This document shows, piece by piece, positions 1-5,352 of a DNA stretch of 5,352 bases (position 1 is its first letter; each line of letters opens with the position of its first letter). The translations under genes were made by a program, and so were the position numbers. This DNA is from Candidatus Heimdallarchaeota archaeon (lineage in GTDB: Archaea; Asgardarchaeota; Heimdallarchaeia; JABLTI01), in NCBI GenBank assembly GCA_030602675.1, contig JAUVZH010000225.1:1-5352 (forward strand), in the 5' to 3' direction. The notes beneath the pieces are model-generated. The model saw only the letters and a program-made list of their open reading frames with translations, was not told where the DNA came from and made no database searches.

Positions 1-484
1 TTCTAGCTCTTGGAATAGCTAAAAGATTGTAGGTGTTTGAATTAAAATCATCAGTGATAGTGTAAGCATCAGTTTGGTCAGTTTCGTTTTTGATATAAGG
101 AGTTCCCTTGTCAAGGAATAATTGTAACTCCCAGGAGCTGACATCATCTTGTACTTCAACAGCAGGATCAATGCTAACATCATCAATATCAGAAGAAGTG
201 ATTGATAACTCAGATTTAATAGTCATACGCAAACCGGTCTTTGTAATCTGAATATTGGTTAAATGCTCAGTATCAAAGAAGGATTGCCTTGACATTTTCG
301 AAAGTAAAACAGAGTTATCGATATCAATATCGACATCGGCTGTCGATAAAACAGTCACGTCAGGAAAAAGTTCTACTTCAGTAGTTGTTTCCGCATGACT
401 ATTCGAAATACTAGCACTACTAACAAAGATCAAACTTGCAAGAATGATCAAAGTTAGAATTTTGTTCTTTATATTTAACTTCAT
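1..484 (-). CDS. Secreted or surface protein of unknown function, N-terminal part (cut by window edge)
   Basis: This is an open frame of 161 complete codons running off the left edge, so the C-terminus is not visible. Residues 1-8 are lysine-rich (MKLNIKNK). Residues 9-25 form a hydrophobic core, and S29-H30-A31 followed by E32 is a good signal peptidase I site, so the protein is probably exported. The mature part is acidic and rich in Ser, Thr and Asp, with alternating hydrophobic residues that suggest beta structure (for example VDIDID at 51-56) and no cysteine. One N-glycosylation sequon, N133-E-T, is present. I do not recognise a family. The ATG is supported by a strong GGGAGGT ribosome binding site 10 bases upstream and by the signal peptide beginning right at it. 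It is transcribed divergently from the hydrolase gene at 841. It could be a surface-layer, adhesion or solute-binding protein, but nothing visible decides between these. Confidence 0.82.
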   Translation of the reverse strand, partial: MKLNIKNKILTLIILASLIFVSSASISNSHAETTTEVELFPDVTVLSTADVDIDIDNSVLLSKMSRQSFFDTEHLTNIQITKTGLRMTIKSELSITSSDIDDVSIDPAVEVQDDVSSWELQLFLDKGTPYIKNETDQTDAYTITDDFNSNTYNLLAIPRAR

Positions 485-604
485 TTTTGAGTAAACCTCC
501 CAGGGATCCCCTCTGACCTTGGAACAGGCATTTTTGTTCGAATGGTCCCTGAGGGAAGACGTTCGAACTATGATTTTGAGTATTGGATTAACGAGGATCC
601 CAGG
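485..604 (-). promoter_or_regulatory. Structured 5' leader and ribosome binding site of the secreted-protein gene
   Basis: This stretch is noticeably richer in G and C than its flanks and sits directly upstream of the ATG at 484. The ribosome binding site GGGAGGT (minus strand, 501 to 495) is the strongest in the window. Two copies of GGATCCC occur at 504-510 and 595-601, one of them inside the perfect palindrome GGGATCCC (503-510). A nested hairpin lies between them (see 536-568). If transcription starts near 588-610, as the nearby TATA candidates suggest, the mRNA would have a leader of roughly 100-125 nucleotides. That is long compared with the short leaders inferred for the other genes here. 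Whether it regulates translation is inference. Confidence 0.4.
536..568 (-). other. Nested hairpin in the leader
   Basis: GTTCGAA at 536-542 is the exact reverse complement of TTCGAAC at 562-568, giving a 7-bp outer stem. Inside the 19-base loop, TCCC (546-549) and GGGA (553-556) form a second perfect 4-bp stem around a 3-base loop. The GTTCGAA word resembles a tRNA T-loop, but no acceptor, D or anticodon arms surround it. The symmetry also allows protein binding to DNA instead of RNA folding, because TTCGAA is itself a palindrome. Confidence 0.5.
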
Positions 605-610
605 AATTCA

Positions 611-640
611 ATTATATACTATAAAATAAGGAATATAAAT
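611..640 (-). promoter_or_regulatory. Candidate TATA elements for the secreted-protein gene
   Basis: On the minus strand the two best archaeal TATA-like words are ATTTATAT (640 to 633) and TATATAAT (618 to 611). Start sites about 25 bases downstream would fall near 610 or 588. Neither has a clear purine-rich BRE, and the whole stretch is very AT-rich, so this is a tentative placement. Confidence 0.3.
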
Positions 641-713
641 GTATTACGAATGTGTGACAAAATAGGTTATTATCAACATAATATATAGAGATGATTAGTT
701 CAAGAAAATAGAT

Positions 714-768
714 TCTCAAGTGCTGAGACACCAATTGTGACCACACATGTTGTACACTCAACTTGAGA
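714..768. repeat. Interrupted inverted repeat upstream of the hydrolase promoter, candidate operator
   Basis: TCTCAAGT (714-721) is the exact reverse complement of ACTTGAGA (761-768). The pairing continues inwards: TGAG (724-727) matches CTCA (757-760) if the two bases GC at 722-723 are bulged, giving 12 paired bases. A direct repeat, AATTGTGA, occurs at 733-740 and again at 774-781, 41 bases apart. A short inverted repeat, AAATT-GTG-AATTT, lies at 773-785 immediately upstream of the TATA box. The cluster sits where a regulator of the hydrolase gene would bind. No binding protein can be named. Confidence 0.4.
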
Positions 769-787
769 CTTCAAATTGTGAATTTTC

Positions 788-796
788 TTTTTATAG
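788..796 (+). promoter_or_regulatory. TATA box of the hydrolase gene
   Basis: The word TTTTTATAG resembles an archaeal TATA element. It lies about 45-50 bases before the ATG, which predicts a start site near 816-822 and a leader of about 20-25 bases that still includes the ribosome binding site at 829-832. The bases just upstream are pyrimidine-rich, so there is no good BRE. Confidence is moderate for that reason. Confidence 0.45.
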
Positions 797-828
797 TAAA
801 TGAACCAATTTTTCCATAACACATTTAT

Positions 829-832
829 GAGG
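829..832 (+). promoter_or_regulatory. Ribosome binding site of the hydrolase gene
   Basis: GAGG with an 8-base spacer to the ATG at 841. This spacing favours the ATG at 841 over the out-of-frame ATG that overlaps the site at 827-829. Confidence 0.65.
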
Positions 833-840
833 ATTCTAAT

Positions 841-2322
841 ATGCCTAATGATATAGATTTTGAGAAATTTAGGAAATATGCAAATGAGCAAATTGATTTA
901 TTTAAAAATGCAGGAATGGCAGTATCTTTTGTTTCCGGTAATGATGTTTTATTTGAGGAAGGATTTGGATATCGTAATGTTCCAGAAAAATTACCATTTA
1001 CAACTAAAACTCTTTTTCCGCTTGGTTCACATACAAAATCCTTCACTGCAACAGCTATTGCAATGCTTGTTGATAGAGATTTACTAGATTGGGATACACC
1101 AATAAGAAACTATATTCCGAAATTTAGATTAGAAAGCCCATATGCAAGTGAGAAAGTAACAATTCGAGATGTTTTATCACATACAACTGGTTTACCACAT
1201 CACCAATTTACCTTTATGAATACTGAATGGAATTATAAAGAAATCTTCAAAAGATTACCACATCTCAAACCAGTATTTGAATTCCGTACAAAACATAAGT
1301 ATTCTAATTTGAATTATTTCATAGCAACAAAAATCATTGAAGAACTTACAGGAAAGAATTATTTTTCATTTATAAAGGACAAATTCCTCAAACCATTGGA
1401 TATGAAAAATACCAATTTTTCAGTTGAAATTTCTTTTAAAACAGATGATTATACAAAAGGATATAGAAAAACTGATGATGGATTTGCTGAAGAATATTAT
1501 CCAGATCTTCAATATATTTCTGCAGGGGTGGGTAATATCAATTCTTGTTTAACGGACATGAATAAATGGTTTCAATTTCACTTAAATAAAGGAATGGTTA
1601 ATGGAAAGCAGCTCATTACTGAGAAAACTCTAAGTAACTTGTATATAACACAAAGAATGGACAATAATCCGCTTGCTGCAATTGTCCCTGGTAAGAATTA
1701 CATTCAGAATTATGGTTTTGCTTTAGGTTGGTGGACAGTTAATTATAGAGGAATAAAAATCTATCAACATTATGGAACAGGTCCAGGAATAATGTTTAAT
1801 GGAGGATTTATGCCTAATGATGATTTAGGTTTTATTCTTTTTTCAAACACTTCAGGAAGTGATTTACCTTTTGTTTTTAATCTCGACATAGCTGACCAAG
1901 TTCTTGGATTAGATTTAGTTAATTGGGGCTCAAAACTAATGAAGTTTGAAGAAATGATAGCAAAAATGACAGCTAAAAGAAAAGAAGCTTCTGTTGATCC
2001 TCAAAAGAAGAATACAAAACCATCTCACTCAATAGAAGAATTTGTTGGAATTTATCACCATCCGGGTTATGGAAAGCTTGAATTTATTGTAGAGGAAAAT
2101 CAACTTATAGGAAAATTTGGAAAAGATTCGAAATTAGAAACAAATCATTATCATTATGATACTTATACAATAACTATCACACATCTTGGCGGTTTTGGTG
2201 TTACAAAATTCGTTACTTTTAGAGATAATTTCAAAGGTGAAATATCACATTTGGAAATAAATGCAGAACCAATGCTTGACCCTGTAAAATTTGAAAAAAT
2301 CAACAAAGAAAATATGAAATAA
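841..2322 (+). CDS. Serine beta-lactamase-like hydrolase (class C / penicillin-binding protein family) with C-terminal lipocalin-like domain
   Basis: The 493-residue protein has the three motifs of the beta-lactamase/transpeptidase fold in order and at normal spacing. These are S63-H-T-K66 (nucleophilic Ser and general-base Lys), Y154-S-N156 (the Tyr-x-Asn motif) and H310-Y-G312, followed by T-G-P-G in the form usual for esterase/peptidase members (HxGxxPG). Residues 7-355 make up the catalytic domain. After a charged linker (about 366-395), residues 399-487 resemble the DUF3471-type beta-barrel domain (FVGIYHHPGYGKLEF at 401-415). There is no signal peptide or membrane anchor, so it is probably cytoplasmic and unlikely to confer antibiotic resistance. 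Archaea lack peptidoglycan, so a role as esterase, D-amino-acid peptidase or amidase is more likely; the substrate cannot be read from the sequence. It is transcribed alone and converges with the sugar kinase gene. Confidence 0.93.
   Translation: MPNDIDFEKFRKYANEQIDLFKNAGMAVSFVSGNDVLFEEGFGYRNVPEKLPFTTKTLFPLGSHTKSFTATAIAMLVDRDLLDWDTPIRNYIPKFRLESPYASEKVTIRDVLSHTTGLPHHQFTFMNTEWNYKEIFKRLPHLKPVFEFRTKHKYSNLNYFIATKIIEELTGKNYFSFIKDKFLKPLDMKNTNFSVEISFKTDDYTKGYRKTDDGFAEEYYPDLQYISAGVGNINSCLTDMNKWFQFHLNKGMVNGKQLITEKTLSNLYITQRMDNNPLAAIVPGKNYIQNYGFALGWWTVNYRGIKIYQHYGTGPGIMFNGGFMPNDDLGFILFSNTSGSDLPFVFNLDIADQVLGLDLVNWGSKLMKFEEMIAKMTAKRKEASVDPQKKNTKPSHSIEEFVGIYHHPGYGKLEFIVEENQLIGKFGKDSKLETNHYHYDTYTITITHLGGFGVTKFVTFRDNFKGEISHLEINAEPMLDPVKFEKINKENMK
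2294..2299 (-). terminator. Candidate oligo-T terminator of the sugar kinase gene
   Basis: On the minus strand a run of six T lies about 30 bases past the kinase stop codon, with further T-rich sequence around it. Oligo-T tracts alone can stop archaeal RNA polymerase. The tract lies inside the last codons of the convergent hydrolase gene, so the two transcripts would overlap at their 3' ends. Confidence 0.35.
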
Positions 2323-2327
2323 ACAAC

Positions 2328-3818
2328 TTAACTGTTTGATTGTAACTTTTGGAGAGCTATTTCTGCAGCTAGAGTGGTTGAAGAAATAGTATCTCCAAGT
2401 CCTACTGTGAATTTTGGTTTATCTACAAGTATTGTTGGAACTGAGATAAGATTAAATCCATGATACTTTGCAATTCCCAAGGTACGAAATTCATCTTCAT
2501 TTATATCAGGTTCTTCTTTCAGAACAGTTACTAACGCTTTATAGGCTTTAGTTAGATGAGTATCAATCCTTGTTGAAGAAATTAGTGAAACGATATCTAG
2601 GTCTTTTTTTATTTTTCCTGTGTTTGCTTTTTGCGCAGTGATTAATGATGCGAAGCACAATGATTTCTTAACTAATTCATTAGCTATTGAATAGTCATCT
2701 TTTGTGAGGACAATATAACAACCAAATTGATGTAGATGTAATCGTTTAAGTGAAAGTTTCTCACACATCTTTAAACATCCATCTAGAATATTCTTTTGAG
2801 AAGGTTCTCTCGAAATTTCTTTTGCAAGTTTTGATTCACCAATTACACTTAATACTTCAGCTAGCTCCCTTTCATTACAACCAATACTATCCCAATAGAC
2901 ATCTTTTCTTGAGAGTTTGAATAGTTCTAGCAAGATTACTTTGTTTTTTGTGCTGGAAAGTTCCAAATGTACTAGGATATTCGGATTTGACATTTTTGCT
3001 TGCTTAGTAAGCTCTAGAACAGCTAATATTCTTTCTTTTACTTTTTCTAAACCTAATTCAGTAGTATTTAGCAAATGAAAACCTGAAAGTATAATTGCAT
3101 CTGTTGAAGATGCAATTAGTTCTATACCTTCCTTGAAACTATCCAAAATTTTCAATTCAGCATTTGGCGGATCAAAAGTAGCTATAAAACGATTATTCTT
3201 TGGACAGATCCACTCTATATTTGATCCTATTTTTATTCCATCATTTTTGTGAATTTCTGATATTAGATGTAAATATAATCTGTCATCAATATTTTTTGCC
3301 TTTTTTGGATGTGTGAATTCAACCTCGCCATTTTTATTAAATACAGGCATGACGAGATTTTTGTTTTTGACAAATAATTTTTTGAGTTCGTTAGGTAAAG
3401 TGTAGGAATGTACTATTACTTTTCGTAAACCTAATTCTGATAATGCATTAGCCATAATACCTGCTTGTCCTCCCATTCTCAATGTTCTTTCAATTGGCAG
3501 ATTTTCTAGTAGAAAATTGTATGTAGCTTCATTCTGAATCAACCATTCACTTGCTTTCCCTTTTTCAAAGCAACCACATAAACCAGCAACATAATCATCT
3601 GGTTCTTCGATTATTCCTTTCCATTTGACAATTTTTTTGTAAAGCGAAACACTATCAATATCTAATTTGTGAATTAATTCCACAATTCGTTCTGAACTCA
3701 TATGATAGATTGCGTCTACATTTGTGTTTAAACCAACAGCAATACCATTTACAAGCTTTAAATTTTTGAAAACTTCTTGAAAAGCTAATTTATAATAATC
3801 AGACCAAGTTGCACTCAA
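2328..3818 (-). CDS. ADP-dependent sugar kinase (ADP-specific phosphofructokinase/glucokinase family)
   Basis: The 496-residue protein carries the family signatures in order: GLNTNVDAI (29-37, sugar-binding Asp35), the segment IEEPDDYVAGL (70-80), RMGGQAGIMANAL (114-126), the metal-binding N-E-x-E motif as N315-E-R-E318, RLHLH (359-363), and TVGLGDTISS (471-480) with Asp476 as catalytic base. Such enzymes use ADP to phosphorylate glucose or fructose-6-phosphate in the modified Embden-Meyerhof pathway; they are cytosolic and have a ribokinase-like fold. Members usually have about 450-480 residues, so this one is slightly long. Specificity (pfkC-like, glkA-like or bifunctional) is not decided. 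As I recall Pyrococcus phosphofructokinase, a VPTR motif precedes the catalytic loop, whereas here it is VPTI (460-463). The start codon is TTG: an in-frame stop lies three codons upstream, GAGGT sits 9 bases before it, and no in-frame ATG follows until codon 40, beyond the sugar-binding motif. Confidence 0.92.
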   Translation of the reverse strand: MSATWSDYYKLAFQEVFKNLKLVNGIAVGLNTNVDAIYHMSSERIVELIHKLDIDSVSLYKKIVKWKGIIEEPDDYVAGLCGCFEKGKASEWLIQNEATYNFLLENLPIERTLRMGGQAGIMANALSELGLRKVIVHSYTLPNELKKLFVKNKNLVMPVFNKNGEVEFTHPKKAKNIDDRLYLHLISEIHKNDGIKIGSNIEWICPKNNRFIATFDPPNAELKILDSFKEGIELIASSTDAIILSGFHLLNTTELGLEKVKERILAVLELTKQAKMSNPNILVHLELSSTKNKVILLELFKLSRKDVYWDSIGCNERELAEVLSVIGESKLAKEISREPSQKNILDGCLKMCEKLSLKRLHLHQFGCYIVLTKDDYSIANELVKKSLCFASLITAQKANTGKIKKDLDIVSLISSTRIDTHLTKAYKALVTVLKEEPDINEDEFRTLGIAKYHGFNLISVPTILVDKPKFTVGLGDTISSTTLAAEIALQKLQSNS

Positions 3819-3827
3819 GACAAGTTA

Positions 3828-3832
3828 ACCTC
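3828..3832 (-). promoter_or_regulatory. Ribosome binding site that supports the TTG start of the sugar kinase
   Basis: GAGGT on the minus strand, 9 bases before TTG (3818-3816). A nearby ATG (minus strand, 3835-3833) overlaps this site and is in another frame, so it is not the start. This site makes TTG the most likely initiation codon. Confidence 0.6.
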
Positions 3833-3853
3833 ATATTACTGTATTAAGTTAGA

Positions 3854-3867
3854 ATATGCACACATAT
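3854..3867. repeat. Short inverted repeat upstream of the sugar kinase, candidate operator
   Basis: ATATG (3854-3858) and CATAT (3863-3867) form a perfect 5-bp inverted repeat around CACA, overlapping the palindrome ACATATGT (3862-3869). It lies 36-49 bases upstream of the TTG start, close to where the TATA box and transcription start would be expected. I see no clear TATA box for this gene: the best words are the CATATG region itself and a TTAATTTA further upstream. A short AT-rich symmetry of this kind could arise by chance. Confidence 0.25.
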
Positions 3868-3928
3868 GTTTGTTATCAATTTTTCTAAATTAAGTACTAA
3901 ATCTTCTGCTTGAAAAATCTAGTGTAAT

Positions 3929-3969
3929 AAAAAAGAAAAGTAAGGAAGAGTTAATTGTTTAAACAATTA
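3929..3969 (-). terminator. Terminator of the membrane protein gene: palindrome plus T-rich tract
   Basis: A perfect 18-bp palindrome (TAATTGTTTAAACAATTA, 3952-3969) begins with the stop codon itself on the minus strand. It can fold into a short stem around TTTAAA. It is followed on the minus strand by a pyrimidine-rich stretch and then by TTTTCTTTTTT (3939-3929). Palindrome plus T tract immediately after a stop codon is a good terminator. It separates this gene from the sugar kinase downstream. Confidence 0.6.
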
Positions 3970-5136
3970 CTCATCCGAGGAATCATCGTCTCCGTCATCA
4001 TCAGCATCCCGACCCTTGCTCCATCTTGATGGATACGTTTCTCCAGCAAAGGAATAAGCCAGTATGAATAATATTAAGTAGACGACACATGCTAATGCCA
4101 ATGCAACAGTCAATGCATGATTTCTTATATTTTCTAAATTACCTGATCTTATGAAATCTACAGCAATGAATAATGGTAGCATAATATAAGCACCAAATGG
4201 AACATTGTCTCTGTCTGTTCTTCTGGTTTTCTTGAAGAATCGCAATATGAACTCCAAAACTCCTAATCCAACAGAGATTCCGCTAAGAATCCAGAAGATA
4301 ATATTCCGATTCGGTGATTCAACATCTAAAAGCATGTAAAGAAGGAATACACCTATCGCAACCAAAAACTCTACAATATATAGAAAACCTTTTGGTCTTT
4401 TACTAAAACGATCGACTTGAGAAGCGCCTTCATATATGAATGAAGCGAATCCAGCGAAAACTGCTCCAACAGCTACAGAATAACCAAAGCCATAAAGTAC
4501 ATGTATCCAACCAAATCTTTCAAGTATAGTACCTGTTGTTGCTCCACCAGTCCAAACTGCCCAGATGTTTCCCCAAACTTGACCATATTGAGCACAGAAA
4601 CCAATTGCTAAGATAACTGGTATTGCTCCTAATATTAGACCTGGTATAATTGAAATCCACCAAGGCAATCGTGCACCTGTCTTCTTCTTAACTAACCAAG
4701 GTACTAGGCCAAAAGCAGCGAATACTGCAATTATTGGTGAACCAAATGGTAAAATGAAGAATACAAAAATGAAGAGTGCATTAACACTATAAAATAAATT
4801 CAACCCTATACTGACTTTTCTTAAGGCTCGACCCATATTATCGAATGTTTCTCCGATTCTGTCTTTATCAATAAACAGAAAAGTAACCCACGGCATACTA
4901 AAGAAGAACGGAACTCCAAACCATACAACAAATTTCGCAAATCCTTCCGGCAGAAATGGTATAGATGTTTGTCCAATATATGAAAACATTTCCCAAGTTA
5001 TTATTGCTGGATCAAACCAACCAACCGCTGTAAGAGATCCAATCACGAGTAAAACAAAGAATGCTGGAATTGCAAACAAAAGGATTAGTACTATTAACCG
5101 TCCAACTTTTAATCCTTGCAACTTTTTCAATGCCAT
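3967..5136 (-). CDS. Unrecognised polytopic membrane protein with acidic C-terminal tail
   Basis: The 389-residue protein has about ten hydrophobic segments, near 12-38, 67-89, 110-130, 132-149, 158-181, 209-235, 251-271, 279-301, 313-329 and 340-364. Charges fit the positive-inside rule with both termini in the cytoplasm. Basic loops lie at 90-109 (DKDRIGETFDNMGRALRKVS), 150-156, 236-250 and 302-310 (KKTRRTDRD), and the outer loops at 39-66 and 182-208 are poor in Lys/Arg. Outer loop 182-208 is rich in Trp, Gly and Thr. The last 13 residues (DADDDGDDDSSDE) contain nine acidic residues and would lie in the cytoplasm. I see no signature of a known transporter, ATPase, protease or glycosyltransferase, so no function is assigned; transporter, channel or membrane sensor are all possible. 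The ATG at 5136 is supported by GAGG with an 8-base spacer. The gene ends in its own terminator, so it appears monocistronic. Confidence 0.9.
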   Translation of the reverse strand: MALKKLQGLKVGRLIVLILLFAIPAFFVLLVIGSLTAVGWFDPAIITWEMFSYIGQTSIPFLPEGFAKFVVWFGVPFFFSMPWVTFLFIDKDRIGETFDNMGRALRKVSIGLNLFYSVNALFIFVFFILPFGSPIIAVFAAFGLVPWLVKKKTGARLPWWISIIPGLILGAIPVILAIGFCAQYGQVWGNIWAVWTGGATTGTILERFGWIHVLYGFGYSVAVGAVFAGFASFIYEGASQVDRFSKRPKGFLYIVEFLVAIGVFLLYMLLDVESPNRNIIFWILSGISVGLGVLEFILRFFKKTRRTDRDNVPFGAYIMLPLFIAVDFIRSGNLENIRNHALTVALALACVVYLILFILAYSFAGETYPSRWSKGRDADDDGDDDSSDE

Positions 5137-5144
5137 TATAGATT

Positions 5145-5148
5145 CCTC
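5145..5148 (-). promoter_or_regulatory. Ribosome binding site of the membrane protein gene
   Basis: GAGG (within GTGAGG on the minus strand, 5150-5145), 8 bases before the ATG. The spacing equals that of the hydrolase gene, which supports one consistent initiation mode in this genome. Confidence 0.65.
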
Positions 5149-5176
5149 ACTAATTTATTTGGGACATTCATTCATT

Positions 5177-5205
5177 TAAGGTTGTCCTTATAACATTTTA
5201 AATAA
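5177..5205 (-). promoter_or_regulatory. Candidate promoter of the membrane protein gene with a short inverted repeat
   Basis: On the minus strand two TATA-like words occur: TTATTTAA (5205-5198) and TTATAA (5193-5188). They predict start sites near 5175 or 5164 and leaders of about 27-40 bases. TAAGG (5177-5181) and CCTTA (5186-5190) form a 5-bp inverted repeat around TTGT that overlaps the second box, a position suited to a repressor site. Choice of box and the operator idea are both tentative. Confidence 0.35.
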
Positions 5206-5264
5206 GAATCATAGTTTTATTCAATGTTTTTTATTTCAGCAAATTGTTTTCATATTGGAAAAAC

Positions 5265-5346
5265 TCCACTAGAAAGCGAGGTCAGTAAAGTTTATAAATT
5301 AGTTGATTCTTAATGTTAGTTCCAATAGAAACTGAGGTAAGTTAAG
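5265..5346. repeat. Pair of 26-base imperfect direct repeats
   Basis: The stretches 5265-5290 and 5321-5346 match at 21 of 26 positions when aligned without gaps and lie 56 bases apart start to start. Shared blocks are TCCA, TAGAAA, GAGGT, AGT and AAG. No third copy is visible 56 bases to the left, and the window ends 6 bases after the second copy. They flank the TATA element at 5291-5298, so paired regulator sites are the simplest reading. Confidence 0.5.
5285..5298 (+). promoter_or_regulatory. Rightward BRE/TATA promoter for a gene beyond the window
   Basis: TTTATAAA (5291-5298) is preceded by GTAAAG (5285-5290), a fair match to the archaeal BRE, making this the best TATA element in the window. 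A start site near 5320 and the GAGGT at 5334-5338 would serve a plus-strand gene starting at or past the right edge, divergent from the membrane protein gene. The TATA word is palindromic, so leftward use is also possible and would give the membrane protein gene a leader of about 130 bases. Confidence 0.4.
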
Positions 5347-5352
5347 CAGGTT

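Noticed and set aside
530..570. Possible tRNA, because GTTCGAA resembles a T-loop
   Set aside because: No acceptor stem, D arm or anticodon arm can be placed around it; the words form a simple nested hairpin instead.
700..891. Minus-strand 63-codon reading frame overlapping the hydrolase start
   Set aside because: It spans the hydrolase promoter and first codons, has a composition typical of AT-rich noise and lies antisense to a well-supported gene.
825..1046. Minus-strand 73-codon frame inside the hydrolase gene
   Set aside because: Antisense shadow of the catalytic domain coding region; no independent support.
860..1087. Plus-strand 75-codon frame inside the hydrolase gene
   Set aside because: Out-of-frame shadow of the region encoding the SxxK motif.
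841..2322. Antibiotic-resistance beta-lactamase
   Set aside because: The protein has no signal peptide and carries the HxG variant and C-terminal domain typical of esterase/peptidase-like relatives, so a resistance role is not supported.
5265..5352. CRISPR array
   Set aside because: Only two copies, differing at 5 of 26 positions, no third copy to the left, and the interval between them contains a TATA element. An array outside the window cannot be excluded, but nothing here supports one.
5299..5352. C-terminal end of a minus-strand gene entering from the right
   Set aside because: One frame stays open for 17 codons up to a TAA at 5299-5301, but this is too short to judge and overlaps the direct repeat and the promoter-like element.

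Overview
The window is AT-rich and reads as archaeal. The strongest evidence is the 496-residue protein on the minus strand at 2328-3818. It belongs to the ADP-dependent phosphofructokinase/glucokinase family, a hallmark of the modified Embden-Meyerhof pathway of archaea. Every gene start has a GAGG- or GGAGG-type Shine-Dalgarno site, promoters look like TATA elements with short leaders, and likely terminators are oligo-T tracts. The low GC, the serine beta-lactamase-like hydrolase and the ADP kinase together would fit an uncultivated mesophilic archaeon, perhaps of the Asgard group, but that placement is an inference.

Layout, left to right. Positions 1-484 (minus) hold the start of a secreted protein with a signal peptide; its C-terminus lies beyond the left edge. 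Positions 485-840 are a divergent intergenic region. It carries a relatively GC-rich, foldable leader for the secreted gene, followed by an AT-rich stretch with inverted and direct repeats and a TATA box for the next gene. Positions 841-2322 (plus) encode a cytosolic beta-lactamase-fold serine hydrolase with a C-terminal lipocalin-like domain. It converges, with a 5-base gap, on the ADP-dependent sugar kinase at 2328-3818 (minus), which starts at TTG. A 148-base spacer follows, with a terminator palindrome at its right end. Positions 3967-5136 (minus) encode an unrecognised protein of about ten membrane segments with an acidic C-terminal tail. The final 216 bases hold its promoter, a pair of 26-base imperfect direct repeats and a TATA element facing right, towards a gene outside the window.

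The genes do not form an obvious operon. The kinase and the membrane protein share a strand but are separated by a terminator-like palindrome and probably have their own promoters. Only the sugar kinase has a role that can be named with confidence: phosphorylation of glucose or fructose-6-phosphate with ADP. The secreted protein and the membrane protein are the two unknowns. I see no RNA gene, CRISPR array, transposase or convincing multi-gene defence system.
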